This document shows, one piece after another, positions 9,022-18,144 of a DNA stretch of 64,000 nt (its first letter is position 1; every line of letters starts with the position of its first letter). The position numbers and the translations under genes were made by a program. The DNA comes from Deltaproteobacteria bacterium (GTDB lineage Bacteria > Myxococcota > Myxococcia > SLRQ01): contig JARGFU010000012.1 of assembly GCA_029210625.1 (NCBI GenBank), positions 1 to 64,000 of the forward strand, written 5' to 3'. The notes below the pieces were generated by a model, which saw nothing but the letters and a program-made list of their open reading frames with translations, made no database searches and had not been told where the DNA came from.

Positions 9022-10164
9022 ATGGCCGCCAACAACCTGGAAGTCCGCCCGGTCCGCACGAGCGCCGAGCGCCGCGCCTTCATCAAGTTCCCCTGGAAGG
9101 TCCTCGAGGGCGATCCGGCCTGGGTCCCGCCCCTGGTGATGGACCGCAAGGACTTCCTCGACCGCAAGAAGCACCCCTTCTATCTCCACGGTGACGCCGA
9201 GCTCTTCCTGGCCTGGCGGGGCGACGAGGTGGTCGGCCGGATCATGGCCAGCGACGACCCCCGCTACAACGAGGTCCACGAGACCAACCAGGTGGGCGCC
9301 GGGATGTTCGACGCCATCGACGACGTGGGGGTCGCCGGCGCCCTCTTCGACGCCGTCGCGGCCTGGGGCAAGGCGAAGGGCCGCGACACCGTGCTCGGCC
9401 CGCTGGACTACTCCTCGAACTACAACTGGGGCCTGCTGATCGACGGCTTCGACACCCCGCCCCGGGTGATGATGCCCCACAACCCTCCCTACTATCAGCG
9501 CCTCTTCGAGGAGACCGGCTTCGAGAAGGTGAAGGACCTCTGGGCCTGGTGGCTCACGAAGGAGCAGGAGCCCCCCGAGCGCTGGCGCAAGCTCGCCGAG
9601 CGGATGGCCAAGCGCGGCGGCGTCACCATCCGCTCCGCGAACCTGAAGGACTACGAGAACGAGGTGCAGCACCTCATGCACATCTACAACGAGGCCTGGG
9701 AGGACAACTGGGGCTTCGTGAAGATGACCGAGCCGGAGTTCGAGCACCTCGCCAAGGAGATGAAGCTCCTCATCGACACCAACCTGCTGCTCTTCGCCGA
9801 GGTCGAGGGCAAGCCGGTGGGCTTCTCCCTGGCCCTGCCCGACATCAACGAGGTGCTGCGCCACCTCCCCGACGGCAAGCTCACCACCTTCGGGCTGCCC
9901 ATCGGGCTGGGCAAGCTGCTCTATTACAAGAACAAGATCCGGACGATCCGCCTCATCACCCTCGGCATCCTCCCGGGCTACCGCCGGCGGGGCATCACCG
10001 AGCAGCTGATCCTGCGGACCTACGACGTGGGCTCGGCCCACGGCTACACCGCCTGCGAGATGGGCTGGACCCTCGAGGACAACGACCTCATCAACCGGCC
10101 GATCGAGGCGCTCGGCTCGACGAAGTACAAGACGATGCGGGTCTACCAGAGGGCGATCGGCTAG
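9022..10164 (+). CDS. GNAT-superfamily N-acyltransferase of unknown substrate
   Basis: A 380-residue cytosolic protein with a strong ribosome site (AGGAGG, 5 nt before ATG). The C-terminal half carries the acetyl-CoA-binding motif ITLGILPGYRRRGITEQLIL. The N-terminal half has WKVLEGDPAWVPPLVMDRKDFLDRK and DPRYNEVHETNQVGAGMFDAI, typical of a large-GNAT group of about 380 residues found widely in soil bacteria whose substrate is unknown. A lipoprotein gene starts 11 nt downstream. Divergent from the CDF gene; 8898-9021 holds the shared control region with no clear promoter. Confidence 0.8.
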   Translation: MAANNLEVRPVRTSAERRAFIKFPWKVLEGDPAWVPPLVMDRKDFLDRKKHPFYLHGDAELFLAWRGDEVVGRIMASDDPRYNEVHETNQVGAGMFDAIDDVGVAGALFDAVAAWGKAKGRDTVLGPLDYSSNYNWGLLIDGFDTPPRVMMPHNPPYYQRLFEETGFEKVKDLWAWWLTKEQEPPERWRKLAERMAKRGGVTIRSANLKDYENEVQHLMHIYNEAWEDNWGFVKMTEPEFEHLAKEMKLLIDTNLLLFAEVEGKPVGFSLALPDINEVLRHLPDGKLTTFGLPIGLGKLLYYKNKIRTIRLITLGILPGYRRRGITEQLILRTYDVGSAHGYTACEMGWTLEDNDLINRPIEALGSTKYKTMRVYQRAIG

Positions 10165-10175
10165 GCTCGACGCTC

Positions 10176-10994
10176 ATGCGCCCCCTCCTCGCCCTCCTCT
10201 TCCTCGCCCTCCTCGGCACCGGCTGCCCGAAGAAGCCCTCGGCGGAGGAGGCGCGTAGGATCCAGGAGCTCTGGGCCCGCTCCAAGATCGACGCCGCCCG
10301 CTTCGAGGCGCTGATCCTCAACCGCGGCGCCTATCAGGGCGACCTCGATCACAAGTACCCGAAGATCTGGGCGGGGCTGGAGATCGATCGCCAGATCCCG
10401 GAGAAGCCCGACGCCGGGGCCCTGCGCCAGCGGCTCGAGGACCAGGCCATCCAGATGGGGCTCACCCCGAGGCTCGAGGTGAAGAAGGTGGCGGCGCCGG
10501 TCCCCACCCTACCGGCCCGGGTCGGCCCGGACGAGCCGGTCGCCTGGCCCGAGGCCGCCCTCCTGCGCGAGGAGCACCTCACCCTCGTCCTCGAGCCGGC
10601 CGACCTCGGCAAGGCCGAGGCCTGGTTCGAGCAAAGGGGCCACCTCGGCCGCCGGCTCTTCGTGCGCTCCGTGAAGCTCGGGGGCGGCAGCGTGCGGATC
10701 GAGGCCACCGCCTACAGCTTCCGCGACGACCTCCCCCTGCCCGTCCGCACCCAGCCCCCCTTCGACTTCGCCGCCCTCCTCGCCGAGGCCGGCCTCCCGG
10801 CCTCCCTGGTCGAGCAGAGCCCGAAGCTGCAGGAGGTGAAGGCCCGCTACGAGGAGCTCGAGGCGCAGCGCCCCCGGATCGACGAGGCCCTCGCGCTGCG
10901 GACCCGGGCCGAGTGGATGGACGCCCGCTACGGCGCCTTCCTGAAGGTGGTCGAGCGCTGCGACCAGCAGCGCTGGCTCGAGGTCCTGAAGTAG
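10176..10994 (+). CDS. Hypothetical lipoprotein
   Basis: A 272-residue protein with signal peptide and lipobox LLGTGC (Cys at about 15). The rest is soluble and charged, with heptad-like segments (EEARRIQELWARS; LQEVKARYEELEAQRPRIDEALALR) suggesting coiled coil at the C-terminus. No known domain is recognised. It starts 11 nt after the GNAT gene, and a strong hairpin follows it, so the two genes form one transcription unit. Confidence 0.75.
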   Translation: MRPLLALLFLALLGTGCPKKPSAEEARRIQELWARSKIDAARFEALILNRGAYQGDLDHKYPKIWAGLEIDRQIPEKPDAGALRQRLEDQAIQMGLTPRLEVKKVAAPVPTLPARVGPDEPVAWPEAALLREEHLTLVLEPADLGKAEAWFEQRGHLGRRLFVRSVKLGGGSVRIEATAYSFRDDLPLPVRTQPPFDFAALLAEAGLPASLVEQSPKLQEVKARYEELEAQRPRIDEALALRTRAEWMDARYGAFLKVVERCDQQRWLEVLK

Positions 10995-11004
10995 GAACCA
11001 AAGG

Positions 11005-11040
11005 AGAGGCCCGCCCCGCCGTGGGCGGTAGCGGGCCTCT
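11005..11040. terminator. Bidirectional hairpin between convergent genes
   Basis: A 10-bp perfect stem AGAGGCCCGC (11005-11014) / GCGGGCCTCT (11031-11040) encloses a second small stem CCGCC/GGCGG (11016-11020 / 11024-11028). It sits between the stop codons of two converging genes, where a shared terminator is expected. There is no T-tract. Confidence 0.55.
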
Positions 11041-11064
11041 GGCTCCACGCGAGGGTGCCTGGCG

Positions 11065-12873
11065 CTACTGGTTGAAGATCAGCTGCCAGCCCTCGAGCTT
11101 GCCCACGTCCTGGCCGGCCCGGTCCTTGACCTGGAGGCGCCAGGTGCCCGCGGTGGTGTCACCGATGTAGTGGGGCACGTCGATGGGATCCTTGAGATCG
11201 TCGGCCGAGCCGCCCTCACCCTTGCGCTTGATGGTCTTCCAGCGCCGGCCCTTGCGCAGGGTGATCTCGAGATCGCCCCGGTAGGTGTGGGTGATGTTCG
11301 GGACGACCACCAGGCTGGTGATCTCGACGTCCTCGCTGACCTCGATCTCGGAGGTGATGCCCGTGCTGTCGTTGTCCGGGATGTCCTGGGCCTCGGTGGA
11401 CTGCTTCACGAGCCCACCCGGGGTCGGCGTCGGCGCCACGGTGTGGAACATATTCGGCAGGATCTCGGAGACGATCCGGTCGTAGGGCACGTAGGGGTTC
11501 TCGTAGTCCCGCTGCGAGGGGGACTGCCCCTGGGGCTGCCAGGCGAAGTCGGGGTGGTTCTGGTTGCCGATCATCGAGCCGTGCTTCCACTCACCGTCGC
11601 CGATGATCTGGGCCTTCTCGTCGCCCAGGGGCCGGGAGAGCCAGAGCTCGTAGGTCAGCGTCCGGATCTCGACCTGGTCGTCGTACTTGCGCCGGATGGC
11701 CCACGAGTCGGCGAACTCACCGCGATCGTCGCGGTGGGTGATCTCGGCGACGTTGAGGGCGTTGTGGGGCAGGCCGTCGGTGATCCAGTGGAAGGTCGTG
11801 GTGACCAGGACCGGATAGACGTCCTTCTCCCCGGTGTCCTTCTCGGAGCCGGTGCCGTTGTAGGAGTAGGAGGTCTGCTTCACCTGCCGCTTCATGGCGG
11901 TCTCGCCCTCGTAGAGGGGCTCCATCCGGGTCTGGTAGGCCCGCATGGGCTGGTTCCAGACCTGGTCGCCGGTGTAGCGGTCGATGACGAAGGACTTGTC
12001 CTTGTTCCCGATCTGGTCGGCCAGGAAGATGTGGAAGGAGGCCGGGGTCAGGTCCTTGTAGGCCACCTCGGTGTCCGCCCAGTCGGTCTTCCCGTCGCTG
12101 TTCTTGTCCCAGGGGTCCTCGTTGGCGCGGGAGCCGTGGAAGGAGGAGCGCTGCTCCATCCAGGCCTCGGCCAGGTAGCCCTTCACGTCGGCCGGCGTGA
12201 ACTCGATGCCACCGACGGTCGTCGCGACGCGGGGCTCCGGGTCCATGATCGCCGCGGCGGACCACGCGTTGCAGTGACCCCACCAGCCGCCGACGCCAGG
12301 GACGCCCTGACCGTGGTTCAGGATCTCCCACTCGGTCGCGGTGTCGACGTTCACGGCGGGCAGGCTGTTCTGGAGGTTCTTGATCTCCTCGACCACCTCC
12401 AGGTAGCGGATGCCGTCGGGCTGCTCCCGCCAGTTCCCATCCGGATTCGAGGCCATCCACCGGTTGATCTTGGTGATCAGGTCCCGCTTCTCGTTGGTCA
12501 GGGGATCGAGGGCCGCGGTCTGGCCCAGGTAGGCCTTCACGTCGGCGCGATCGATCTTGTCGGTGCGCCCGAGCCACTCGTCCAGCTTCTCGGACGGGGA
12601 GGTCGCCCGGGTGTCCTCGTAGCAGTCGTCGGCGCCGGAGACGTCCCAGCAGTTCGCGATGCCGTTGTTCTTGTAGGCCCACCAGGAGCCCACCCACGGC
12701 ACCTTGGAGACCTGCGCGCCGTCGAGGAGCACGCCGCCATCCATCGTCGCCTCGGGGTGCAGCCGGTCCACCCGGGTCTCACCGAAGCGGTCGTTGGCGT
12801 TGGCCAGCGACGCCCGGGGGGCGACGAGGGCCGAGAGGAGCAGGGTCGAGAGGAGAATCTTCGTGGTCTTCAT
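11065..12873 (-). CDS. Secreted transglutaminase-elicitor-family protein with C-terminal P-domain-like module
   Basis: A 602-residue exported protein (signal peptide to about ASLANA). Residues about 60-430 resemble the transglutaminase elicitor family known from Phytophthora GP42 and some Vibrio. A catalytic-Cys-like motif GWWGHCNAWSAA lies near residue 198, followed by EFTPADVKGYLAEA, LTPASFHIFLADQIG and DQVWNQPMRAYQ. Residues about 490-602 resemble the proprotein-convertase P domain (ITSLVVVPNITHTYRGDLEI; GTWRLQVKDRAGQD; LEGWQLIF). It probably cross-links or deamidates external protein. The second ATG (12873) is chosen for AGGAGG spacing. It lies 12 nt after a lipoprotein gene in the same operon. 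Confidence 0.75.
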   Translation of the reverse strand: MKTTKILLSTLLLSALVAPRASLANANDRFGETRVDRLHPEATMDGGVLLDGAQVSKVPWVGSWWAYKNNGIANCWDVSGADDCYEDTRATSPSEKLDEWLGRTDKIDRADVKAYLGQTAALDPLTNEKRDLITKINRWMASNPDGNWREQPDGIRYLEVVEEIKNLQNSLPAVNVDTATEWEILNHGQGVPGVGGWWGHCNAWSAAAIMDPEPRVATTVGGIEFTPADVKGYLAEAWMEQRSSFHGSRANEDPWDKNSDGKTDWADTEVAYKDLTPASFHIFLADQIGNKDKSFVIDRYTGDQVWNQPMRAYQTRMEPLYEGETAMKRQVKQTSYSYNGTGSEKDTGEKDVYPVLVTTTFHWITDGLPHNALNVAEITHRDDRGEFADSWAIRRKYDDQVEIRTLTYELWLSRPLGDEKAQIIGDGEWKHGSMIGNQNHPDFAWQPQGQSPSQRDYENPYVPYDRIVSEILPNMFHTVAPTPTPGGLVKQSTEAQDIPDNDSTGITSEIEVSEDVEITSLVVVPNITHTYRGDLEITLRKGRRWKTIKRKGEGGSADDLKDPIDVPHYIGDTTAGTWRLQVKDRAGQDVGKLEGWQLIFNQ

Positions 12874-12885
12874 GGTCATCTCCTC

Positions 12886-13737
12886 CTACGGCTCCAGCTG
12901 CCAGACGAGCAGGGCATCGCCCCGGGCGCCGGTGACGAACGAGGGCCACAGGTCACCGGAGGCCCAGTAGACCTCCTCCACCCCACCCTCGAGGTCGAAC
13001 TTGAAGTAGCGATAGCTGCGGGTCTGCCAGTCGGCCGGCAGGCGCCCGAGCTCGGCGGCCTTGTTGGCCACGGCGGTCAGCTCGGCCGAGAGGGCCGGCA
13101 GGCTGCGCGTGTCGCGGCCCTCGACGGTCACGTTGGGGACCTCCACCGGGAAGGGATCCATCGCGGCCCGGACCCGGCTGCCCTCGCCCATCTCGACGTA
13201 GCGGCCGTGGGGGAAGTTGCGGTCGTAGTAGACCTTGGCGACGCCGCGGAAGAGGTCGTCCATGAGCAGATCGACCTGGTAGGTGAAGGTGTCGAGGCGC
13301 TCGGGGGCGACCAGGCCCGCGTAGGGGCCGGCCTCCGAGGCCTGCTGGATCTCGATCCGGGCGACGCTGCGCTTGTAGTCGCCGATGACCCGCCGCTCGA
13401 GGCCACCGACCCGGTAGTCGAGGAGGAAGAGGTCACCGAGCGCACCCGCGTTCACCGCCTCGTCCGGCCCCACGTCGCGGCGCTCGAGGCGACGATCGGC
13501 GCGGAACTGGTAGGCGACCTGCCAGGTGTGGCCGGTCCGCAGGAAGCCGGTGCGGCCGAGCTCGGCCTGCTCGTAGGCCGAGGCCAGGTCGGCCGGATCG
13601 CAGTCGAAGCAGTCGGCCTTGATGTCGGTGCCCTCGAAGGCGTCCTCCTTCGAGCCGACGTTCTGGTTCCCGTTGCCGCTACAAGCGGCGATCAGCAGGG
13701 CCGAGAGCCCGAAGGCTCCCCATCTCATCCACCTCAT
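12886..13737 (-). CDS. Lipoprotein of unknown function, partner of the transglutaminase
   Basis: A 283-residue lipoprotein. The signal peptide runs through WGAFGLSALLIAAC (lipobox Cys at about 20). The mature part has a CFDCDPAD segment and then a mixed alpha/beta body with no family I recognise. The start at 13737 has GGAGG 7 nt upstream; an apparent 18-residue N-terminal extension lacks such a site and precedes the signal peptide. Its stop lies 12 nt before the transglutaminase start, so translation is likely coupled. Zymogen, chaperone or inhibitor roles are possible but unproved. Confidence 0.75.
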   Translation of the reverse strand: MRWMRWGAFGLSALLIAACSGNGNQNVGSKEDAFEGTDIKADCFDCDPADLASAYEQAELGRTGFLRTGHTWQVAYQFRADRRLERRDVGPDEAVNAGALGDLFLLDYRVGGLERRVIGDYKRSVARIEIQQASEAGPYAGLVAPERLDTFTYQVDLLMDDLFRGVAKVYYDRNFPHGRYVEMGEGSRVRAAMDPFPVEVPNVTVEGRDTRSLPALSAELTAVANKAAELGRLPADWQTRSYRYFKFDLEGGVEEVYWASGDLWPSFVTGARGDALLVWQLEP

Positions 13738-14068
13738 CACAATCCTCCCGAAGAGTGCGCGGGCCCACTGGCGAGGGGGCCTTCGGCGCATCGCATCATT
13801 TGAGCAGTCGGTGCCCCCCTTGGCAAGCTACGTGCCATTTCCCGGGAGCCCGCAGGTGCAGGATCCGTCGCCTGCTGGCCTGCTGCGCGGGGCCGCCGCG
13901 GAGTGGAGTGTTCATATCCTGAACAGTCCACCACCCGCTGGACGATCGGGACCGCGGGAGGCCGGTGGCTTCCTGTGAGCGGCGGGTGGCTCTGTTATGC
14001 TTCCGGACGAATCGATCGCCGTGCCGGAGGGGCCGGCGACACCGTGTAGATCTCGGAGGAAGAGCAAC
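13738..14068. other. Divergent intergenic region, 331 bp
   Basis: This control region lies between the lipoprotein/transglutaminase operon (leftward) and the Ig/lamin-tail gene (rightward). It holds a good leftward promoter at 13798-13826, and for the rightward gene a TATGCT box at 13996-14001 without a convincing -35. GGAGGA at 14055-14060 is the ribosome site of the rightward gene. No small gene is evident. Confidence 0.5.
13798..13826 (-). promoter_or_regulatory. Candidate promoter of the lipoprotein-transglutaminase operon
   Basis: On the minus strand TTGCCA (13821-13826) and TCAAAT (13798-13803) are separated by 17 bp, with 5/6 and 4/6 matches to the sigma-70 consensus. The box lies about 60 bp upstream of the lipoprotein ATG. 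A to T content is locally raised in a GC-rich background. Confidence 0.45.
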
Positions 14069-16270
14069 ATGCTCCGGCGCTCGTTCGGATTGGTCCTGCT
14101 GTCCACCCTGGTGCTCACCGTCGCCTGCGGCGGCAAGCCCCCCACCCTGCTCGCCATCGGCAACCAGACCGTCGCCGCCGGAGAGACCCTCACCATCGAC
14201 ATCGCGGCCAGCGACCCCGACACCAGCCGCCTCTCCTTCAGCGCGGAGAACCTGCCGGCGGGCTCGACCCTCGACTCCTCCGGTGAGGCCCAGGCCCGCT
14301 TCCGCTGGGTGCCCACCGCCGCCGACGTGGGCGACCACCACGTGGACTTCTTCGTCACCGACGGCCGCTCCATCGACTCCGAGGCCATCGTCATCACCGT
14401 GACCTCCGGTGGCGGCACCGACGGCCCGGAGTTCGTGGGCCAGACCACCTGGGTCCTCGAGGCCGACCAGAAGTCGATCCAGAAGACCATCGAGGTGCGC
14501 GACGACGCCGCCACCTCCATCGACTGGACCATCCAGGGCAACCCGGCCGGCTCGACCTTCACCCCCCTGATCAAGCGGGCCGTCTTCTTCTGGGAGCCGG
14601 ACGCCACCCAGCGGCAGCAGCCCCAGTACACCTTCTCGGTCACCGCCCGGAACCCGGCCACCGACAAGAGCGCGGACCAGGTCTTCACCATCCTGATCCG
14701 CAACGGGGGCAGCACGACCTGCACCACCAACAAGCCGAACATCACCTCCACCACCCCGGCCACCCTCGACGGCGCCAACGACTTCTCCATCAGCGCCAAC
14801 GTGACCGACGCCGAGTCGAAGGTTCAGAAGGTGACCGTCTCCTACGCCTTCGGCGCCAGCCCGGCGGCGGCCGACTTCGTGAACCTCGACATGATCGCCG
14901 GCACCGACCCCGCCTGGACCGCCAGCGCCCGCCGCGCGACCGATCTGGGCCCGGGCGAGTTCGACACCCTCAACTACGAGATCTGCGCCACCGACGACGA
15001 CGACACCACCGGCGACGCCTGCGATCAGCAGACCTGCACCGGCCGGCTGACGGTGAACGTGCGGCTGGCGGGCGGCGGGGGCCTGTGCGAGTCCTGCAGC
15101 AGCGACGCCGGCTGCGGCACCGCCGAGGATCGCTGCGTCACCACCCTCGGGACGCCCTTCTGCGGGGTGGACTGCTCGGGCGGAGGCTCCTGCCCCACCG
15201 GCTACACCTGCACCGATCTGGGCGGCACCATCTCCCAGTGCACGCCGGTCAGCGGGACCTGCGGCTCCAGCGGCAGCCCCGCCGCCCAGCCCGGCGACCT
15301 CATCATCAACGAGGTGCTGGCGGATCCGCCGGCCGACACCGACGTGAACGGGGACGGCATCGCCTCGACCACCGGCGACGAGTTCATCGAGATCGTCTCC
15401 TACGCCTCGAGCACCGTCGACATCGGCGGGGTGACCGTCGCGGACGGCACCCAGGTGCGCTTCACCTTCCCCCTCGGCGCCACCCTCGGCGCCGGCGAGG
15501 CCGTCGTCCTCTTCGGAGGAGGAAACACCGGCAACTTCACCGGCATCGGCAACGCCACCGCCTACGCGGCGTCCTCTAACGGCACCGCCGGCACCCTCGG
15601 CCTGAACAACACCGGCGACTCGGTGCAGCTGCGCACCCCCGCCGGGCAGGTCATCGACGCCATGAGCTACGGCGCCAGCGCGGGCCAGGACGAGTCGGTC
15701 ACCCTCGACAACCAGGTGGGCGGCATCATCTACGTGCGCCACTCCCAGGCCACCGGCTCCTCCACCCCCTACTCTCCGGGCACCGTGAGCTGCGGAGGCA
15801 ACTTCCCGGTCAGCGGCAACGTCTGCAACGGCGCCTACTGCGGAGACCGCGCCCAGGACGCCGACACCGAGCCCAACAACGACCTGGCCTACGCCGGTTG
15901 CCTCTTCGACACCTTCTCGGTGGGCTTCACCGGCAGCCTCCACTATGTGGGCGGCACGGGCGGCCCCGGCCCCGATCCCTGGGACTACTTCATCTTCTGG
16001 GCGCCCCAGGGGACCCGGCTCGATCTGCTGACCTCGGCCGTGAGCGGGCAGCCGGAGATCAACACCACGATCTCGATCCTCGACTCCACCGGCATCGAGC
16101 TCGCCTTCGGTGACGACACCACCGATGGCAGCGGCAACCTCACGAGCTTCTACTCGGAGATCAACGGCTACGTGGTGCCCGCCGACGGCACCTACTACGT
16201 CGCCATCGCCACCTATCAGGGGAGCGCCGATCAGAACGGCGCCTACGAGTTCCTGATGGTGGGCAACTGA
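14069..16270 (+). CDS. Surface lipoprotein with Ig-like, Cys-rich and lamin-tail domains
   Basis: A 733-residue lipoprotein (lipobox LVLTVAC, Cys at about 20). In order: a putative-Ig-like module (IGNQTVAAGETLTIDIAASDPD; the DHHVDFFVTDG strand), a second beta-sandwich, a short Cys-rich insert around 340-400 (CESCSSDAGCGTAEDRC), a lamin-tail domain (GDLIINEVLADPP; DEFIEIVSYASSTVDIGG; GTLGLNNTGDSVQLR; VIDAMSYG) and a C-terminal beta domain resembling bacterial pre-peptidase domains. It probably mediates adhesion or holds other proteins at the surface. The ATG has GGAGGA 8 nt upstream. A metalloprotease gene follows after 20 nt. Confidence 0.85.
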   Translation: MLRRSFGLVLLSTLVLTVACGGKPPTLLAIGNQTVAAGETLTIDIAASDPDTSRLSFSAENLPAGSTLDSSGEAQARFRWVPTAADVGDHHVDFFVTDGRSIDSEAIVITVTSGGGTDGPEFVGQTTWVLEADQKSIQKTIEVRDDAATSIDWTIQGNPAGSTFTPLIKRAVFFWEPDATQRQQPQYTFSVTARNPATDKSADQVFTILIRNGGSTTCTTNKPNITSTTPATLDGANDFSISANVTDAESKVQKVTVSYAFGASPAAADFVNLDMIAGTDPAWTASARRATDLGPGEFDTLNYEICATDDDDTTGDACDQQTCTGRLTVNVRLAGGGGLCESCSSDAGCGTAEDRCVTTLGTPFCGVDCSGGGSCPTGYTCTDLGGTISQCTPVSGTCGSSGSPAAQPGDLIINEVLADPPADTDVNGDGIASTTGDEFIEIVSYASSTVDIGGVTVADGTQVRFTFPLGATLGAGEAVVLFGGGNTGNFTGIGNATAYAASSNGTAGTLGLNNTGDSVQLRTPAGQVIDAMSYGASAGQDESVTLDNQVGGIIYVRHSQATGSSTPYSPGTVSCGGNFPVSGNVCNGAYCGDRAQDADTEPNNDLAYAGCLFDTFSVGFTGSLHYVGGTGGPGPDPWDYFIFWAPQGTRLDLLTSAVSGQPEINTTISILDSTGIELAFGDDTTDGSGNLTSFYSEINGYVVPADGTYYVAIATYQGSADQNGAYEFLMVGN

Positions 16271-16290
16271 TCCAGCTGGAGAACCCTGCC

Positions 16291-18141
16291 GTGCGTGCCG
16301 TACCCTCGCTCCCCACCGCCCTCCTCGCCGCCCTCCTCGGCCTCGCGGCCTGCGGACCGCCACCGGTGGATCCTCCGAGCGTCGGCACCATCAACCTCGC
16401 CCGGGTCGAGCCCGAGACGGTGCTGCCGGGGACCCGCCTGCGCTTCGTGGGCAGCGGCTTCCTGCCGGACGAGACCGTGGAGGCTCACTTCCAGGGCACC
16501 TTCGGCGGGGGCTCGGTCGATGGCACCCTCCCCCTGCGCTACGAGTCGGTCACCGAGCAGGTGCTGGTGGCCGACGACACCTTCTTCGCGCTGCTCGGCG
16601 GAGACAACGGCACCTTCGGAGGCCGGGTGACCCTCTCGGTGATGCGCAAGGGTCAGCTCCTCGAGGACACCGAGTCGGTCTCCCTCTCGATCCTCCCCAC
16701 CCTCACCCCCACGCTCCTGCAGATCGAGGACCAGGCCCTCGCCTTCATGGAGCGGGCCCGGGTGGACGGCCGCGGCTTCCTCCTCCCCGGGGAGGGAGAG
16801 ACCCGCTTCCTCTTCAACGGCACCTTCACCCCCAACGGCGGCGCCGCCATTCCCCTCTCCGACGCCCAGCTCACCGTGGACGTCGAGGGGCGGGTGGAGG
16901 CCTTCTACCTCCACACGCCAGAGGCCCTGGGCCTGGCCGCCGGAACCCTCGAGGGCGAGCTCCTCGTCGAGAACCACCACCTGCGGGGCGACGTCGTCAC
17001 CGGCGGCAGCCTGCCGGTCCTGCTGACGGTGCTCGAGCCGGCCGTGGCCTCGGCCAGCCCCTCGGCGGCGAGCCGGGGGCAGATCATCTCCTTCCTCGGC
17101 CGGGGCTTCCTCCCCGATGACAGCAGCAAGAGCCAGCGCACCGTGCTGGTCTTCGACGGGACCTTCACCACCGGCGACGGCACGGTCCAGAACCTGAGCG
17201 GCGCCAACGCCCTCGAGCTCTTCCCGACCTACGAGGAGCCCGGGCGGGTCTCCTACGTCATCCGCCCCACCCGGGGCAGCAGCGGCAACCTCGAGGGCCT
17301 CGGCTCGGTGCCCGGCACCTTCGACGGCGAGGCCCGCATCCGCCTCGAGTACGACGGCGCCGAGCTCGTCGGCCCGCCCTGGCTCGGCACCTTCCAGATC
17401 GTGGCCACCAAGCAGGTGGTCTACCTGAAGTACCTCGACAGCTTCAGCGACGGCCTCGCCCGCTTCGGCCTGCGCAACGTCGAGCAGCAGGTCCGCGCCC
17501 GGGTGCTCGAGGTCTGCGAGCGCGACTACCAGCCCTACAACGTCGAGTTCCGCGAGGAGCGGCCCACCGACTTCCACGACTACTCGGTGATCGAGGTCTC
17601 GGCGATCGATCCCAACGGCGCCGGCCTCTTCGGCCTCGACAACACCGAGGGCAAGGACGAGGGCAACAACCGCCTCAACGACGTCATCGGCGGCCGCAAC
17701 GCCGAGAGCCAGGAGCAGGGCTTCTACGCCTTCGGCGGGGTCTTCGTGGAGAGCTTCCTCTCCTTCTCTCCGAAGAGCGCGAGCCCCAGCCCCATGTCCA
17801 CCGATCGCTTCGATCGCATCTTCGACGGCATCGTCCCCGAGCTCGGCGGCGCGGAGGTGATGGCGGGCGAGTTCCCCGGCGGTCAGCGCGACACCGAGAT
17901 CTCCGAGGCCCTCCGGGTGCTGGGCAACCTCATCGGCAACACCCTGGTTCACGAGATCGGCCACTCCCTGGGCATGGCCGCCGTCCCCACCGGCTTCCAC
18001 CACGACGGCAGCACCCCGGGGCTGATCATGAACGCCGGCTCGGCCCGCAGCTTCGAGGAGCGCGCCGAGCTCGACGGTCAGGGCCCGGCGGTCTGGGGCT
18101 CGACCGACGGCGCCTACCTCGAGTCGATCCTCCCCAAGTAG
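16291..18141 (+). CDS. Zinc metalloprotease lipoprotein
   Basis: A 616-residue lipoprotein with lipobox LLGLAAC. The N-terminal 360 residues hold three repeated beta-sandwich units with IPT/TIG style, each containing a GSGFLPDE / GRGFLLPGE / GRGFLPDD loop. The C-terminal part has the zinc-binding HEIGHSLGMA near residue 553, followed by HHDG and an LIMNAG stretch that could be the Met-turn, so it is metzincin-like. The start is GTG with GGAGA 9 nt upstream. It probably degrades extracellular protein and may be displayed beside the preceding lamin-tail protein in the same operon. Confidence 0.82.
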   Translation: MRAVPSLPTALLAALLGLAACGPPPVDPPSVGTINLARVEPETVLPGTRLRFVGSGFLPDETVEAHFQGTFGGGSVDGTLPLRYESVTEQVLVADDTFFALLGGDNGTFGGRVTLSVMRKGQLLEDTESVSLSILPTLTPTLLQIEDQALAFMERARVDGRGFLLPGEGETRFLFNGTFTPNGGAAIPLSDAQLTVDVEGRVEAFYLHTPEALGLAAGTLEGELLVENHHLRGDVVTGGSLPVLLTVLEPAVASASPSAASRGQIISFLGRGFLPDDSSKSQRTVLVFDGTFTTGDGTVQNLSGANALELFPTYEEPGRVSYVIRPTRGSSGNLEGLGSVPGTFDGEARIRLEYDGAELVGPPWLGTFQIVATKQVVYLKYLDSFSDGLARFGLRNVEQQVRARVLEVCERDYQPYNVEFREERPTDFHDYSVIEVSAIDPNGAGLFGLDNTEGKDEGNNRLNDVIGGRNAESQEQGFYAFGGVFVESFLSFSPKSASPSPMSTDRFDRIFDGIVPELGGAEVMAGEFPGGQRDTEISEALRVLGNLIGNTLVHEIGHSLGMAAVPTGFHHDGSTPGLIMNAGSARSFEERAELDGQGPAVWGSTDGAYLESILPK

Positions 18142-18144
18142 GGC

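Noticed and set aside
13973-14001. Rightward promoter for the lamin-tail gene (TATGCT at 13996)
   Set aside because: No -35 hexamer at 16-18 bp spacing was found; left as part of the intergenic description.
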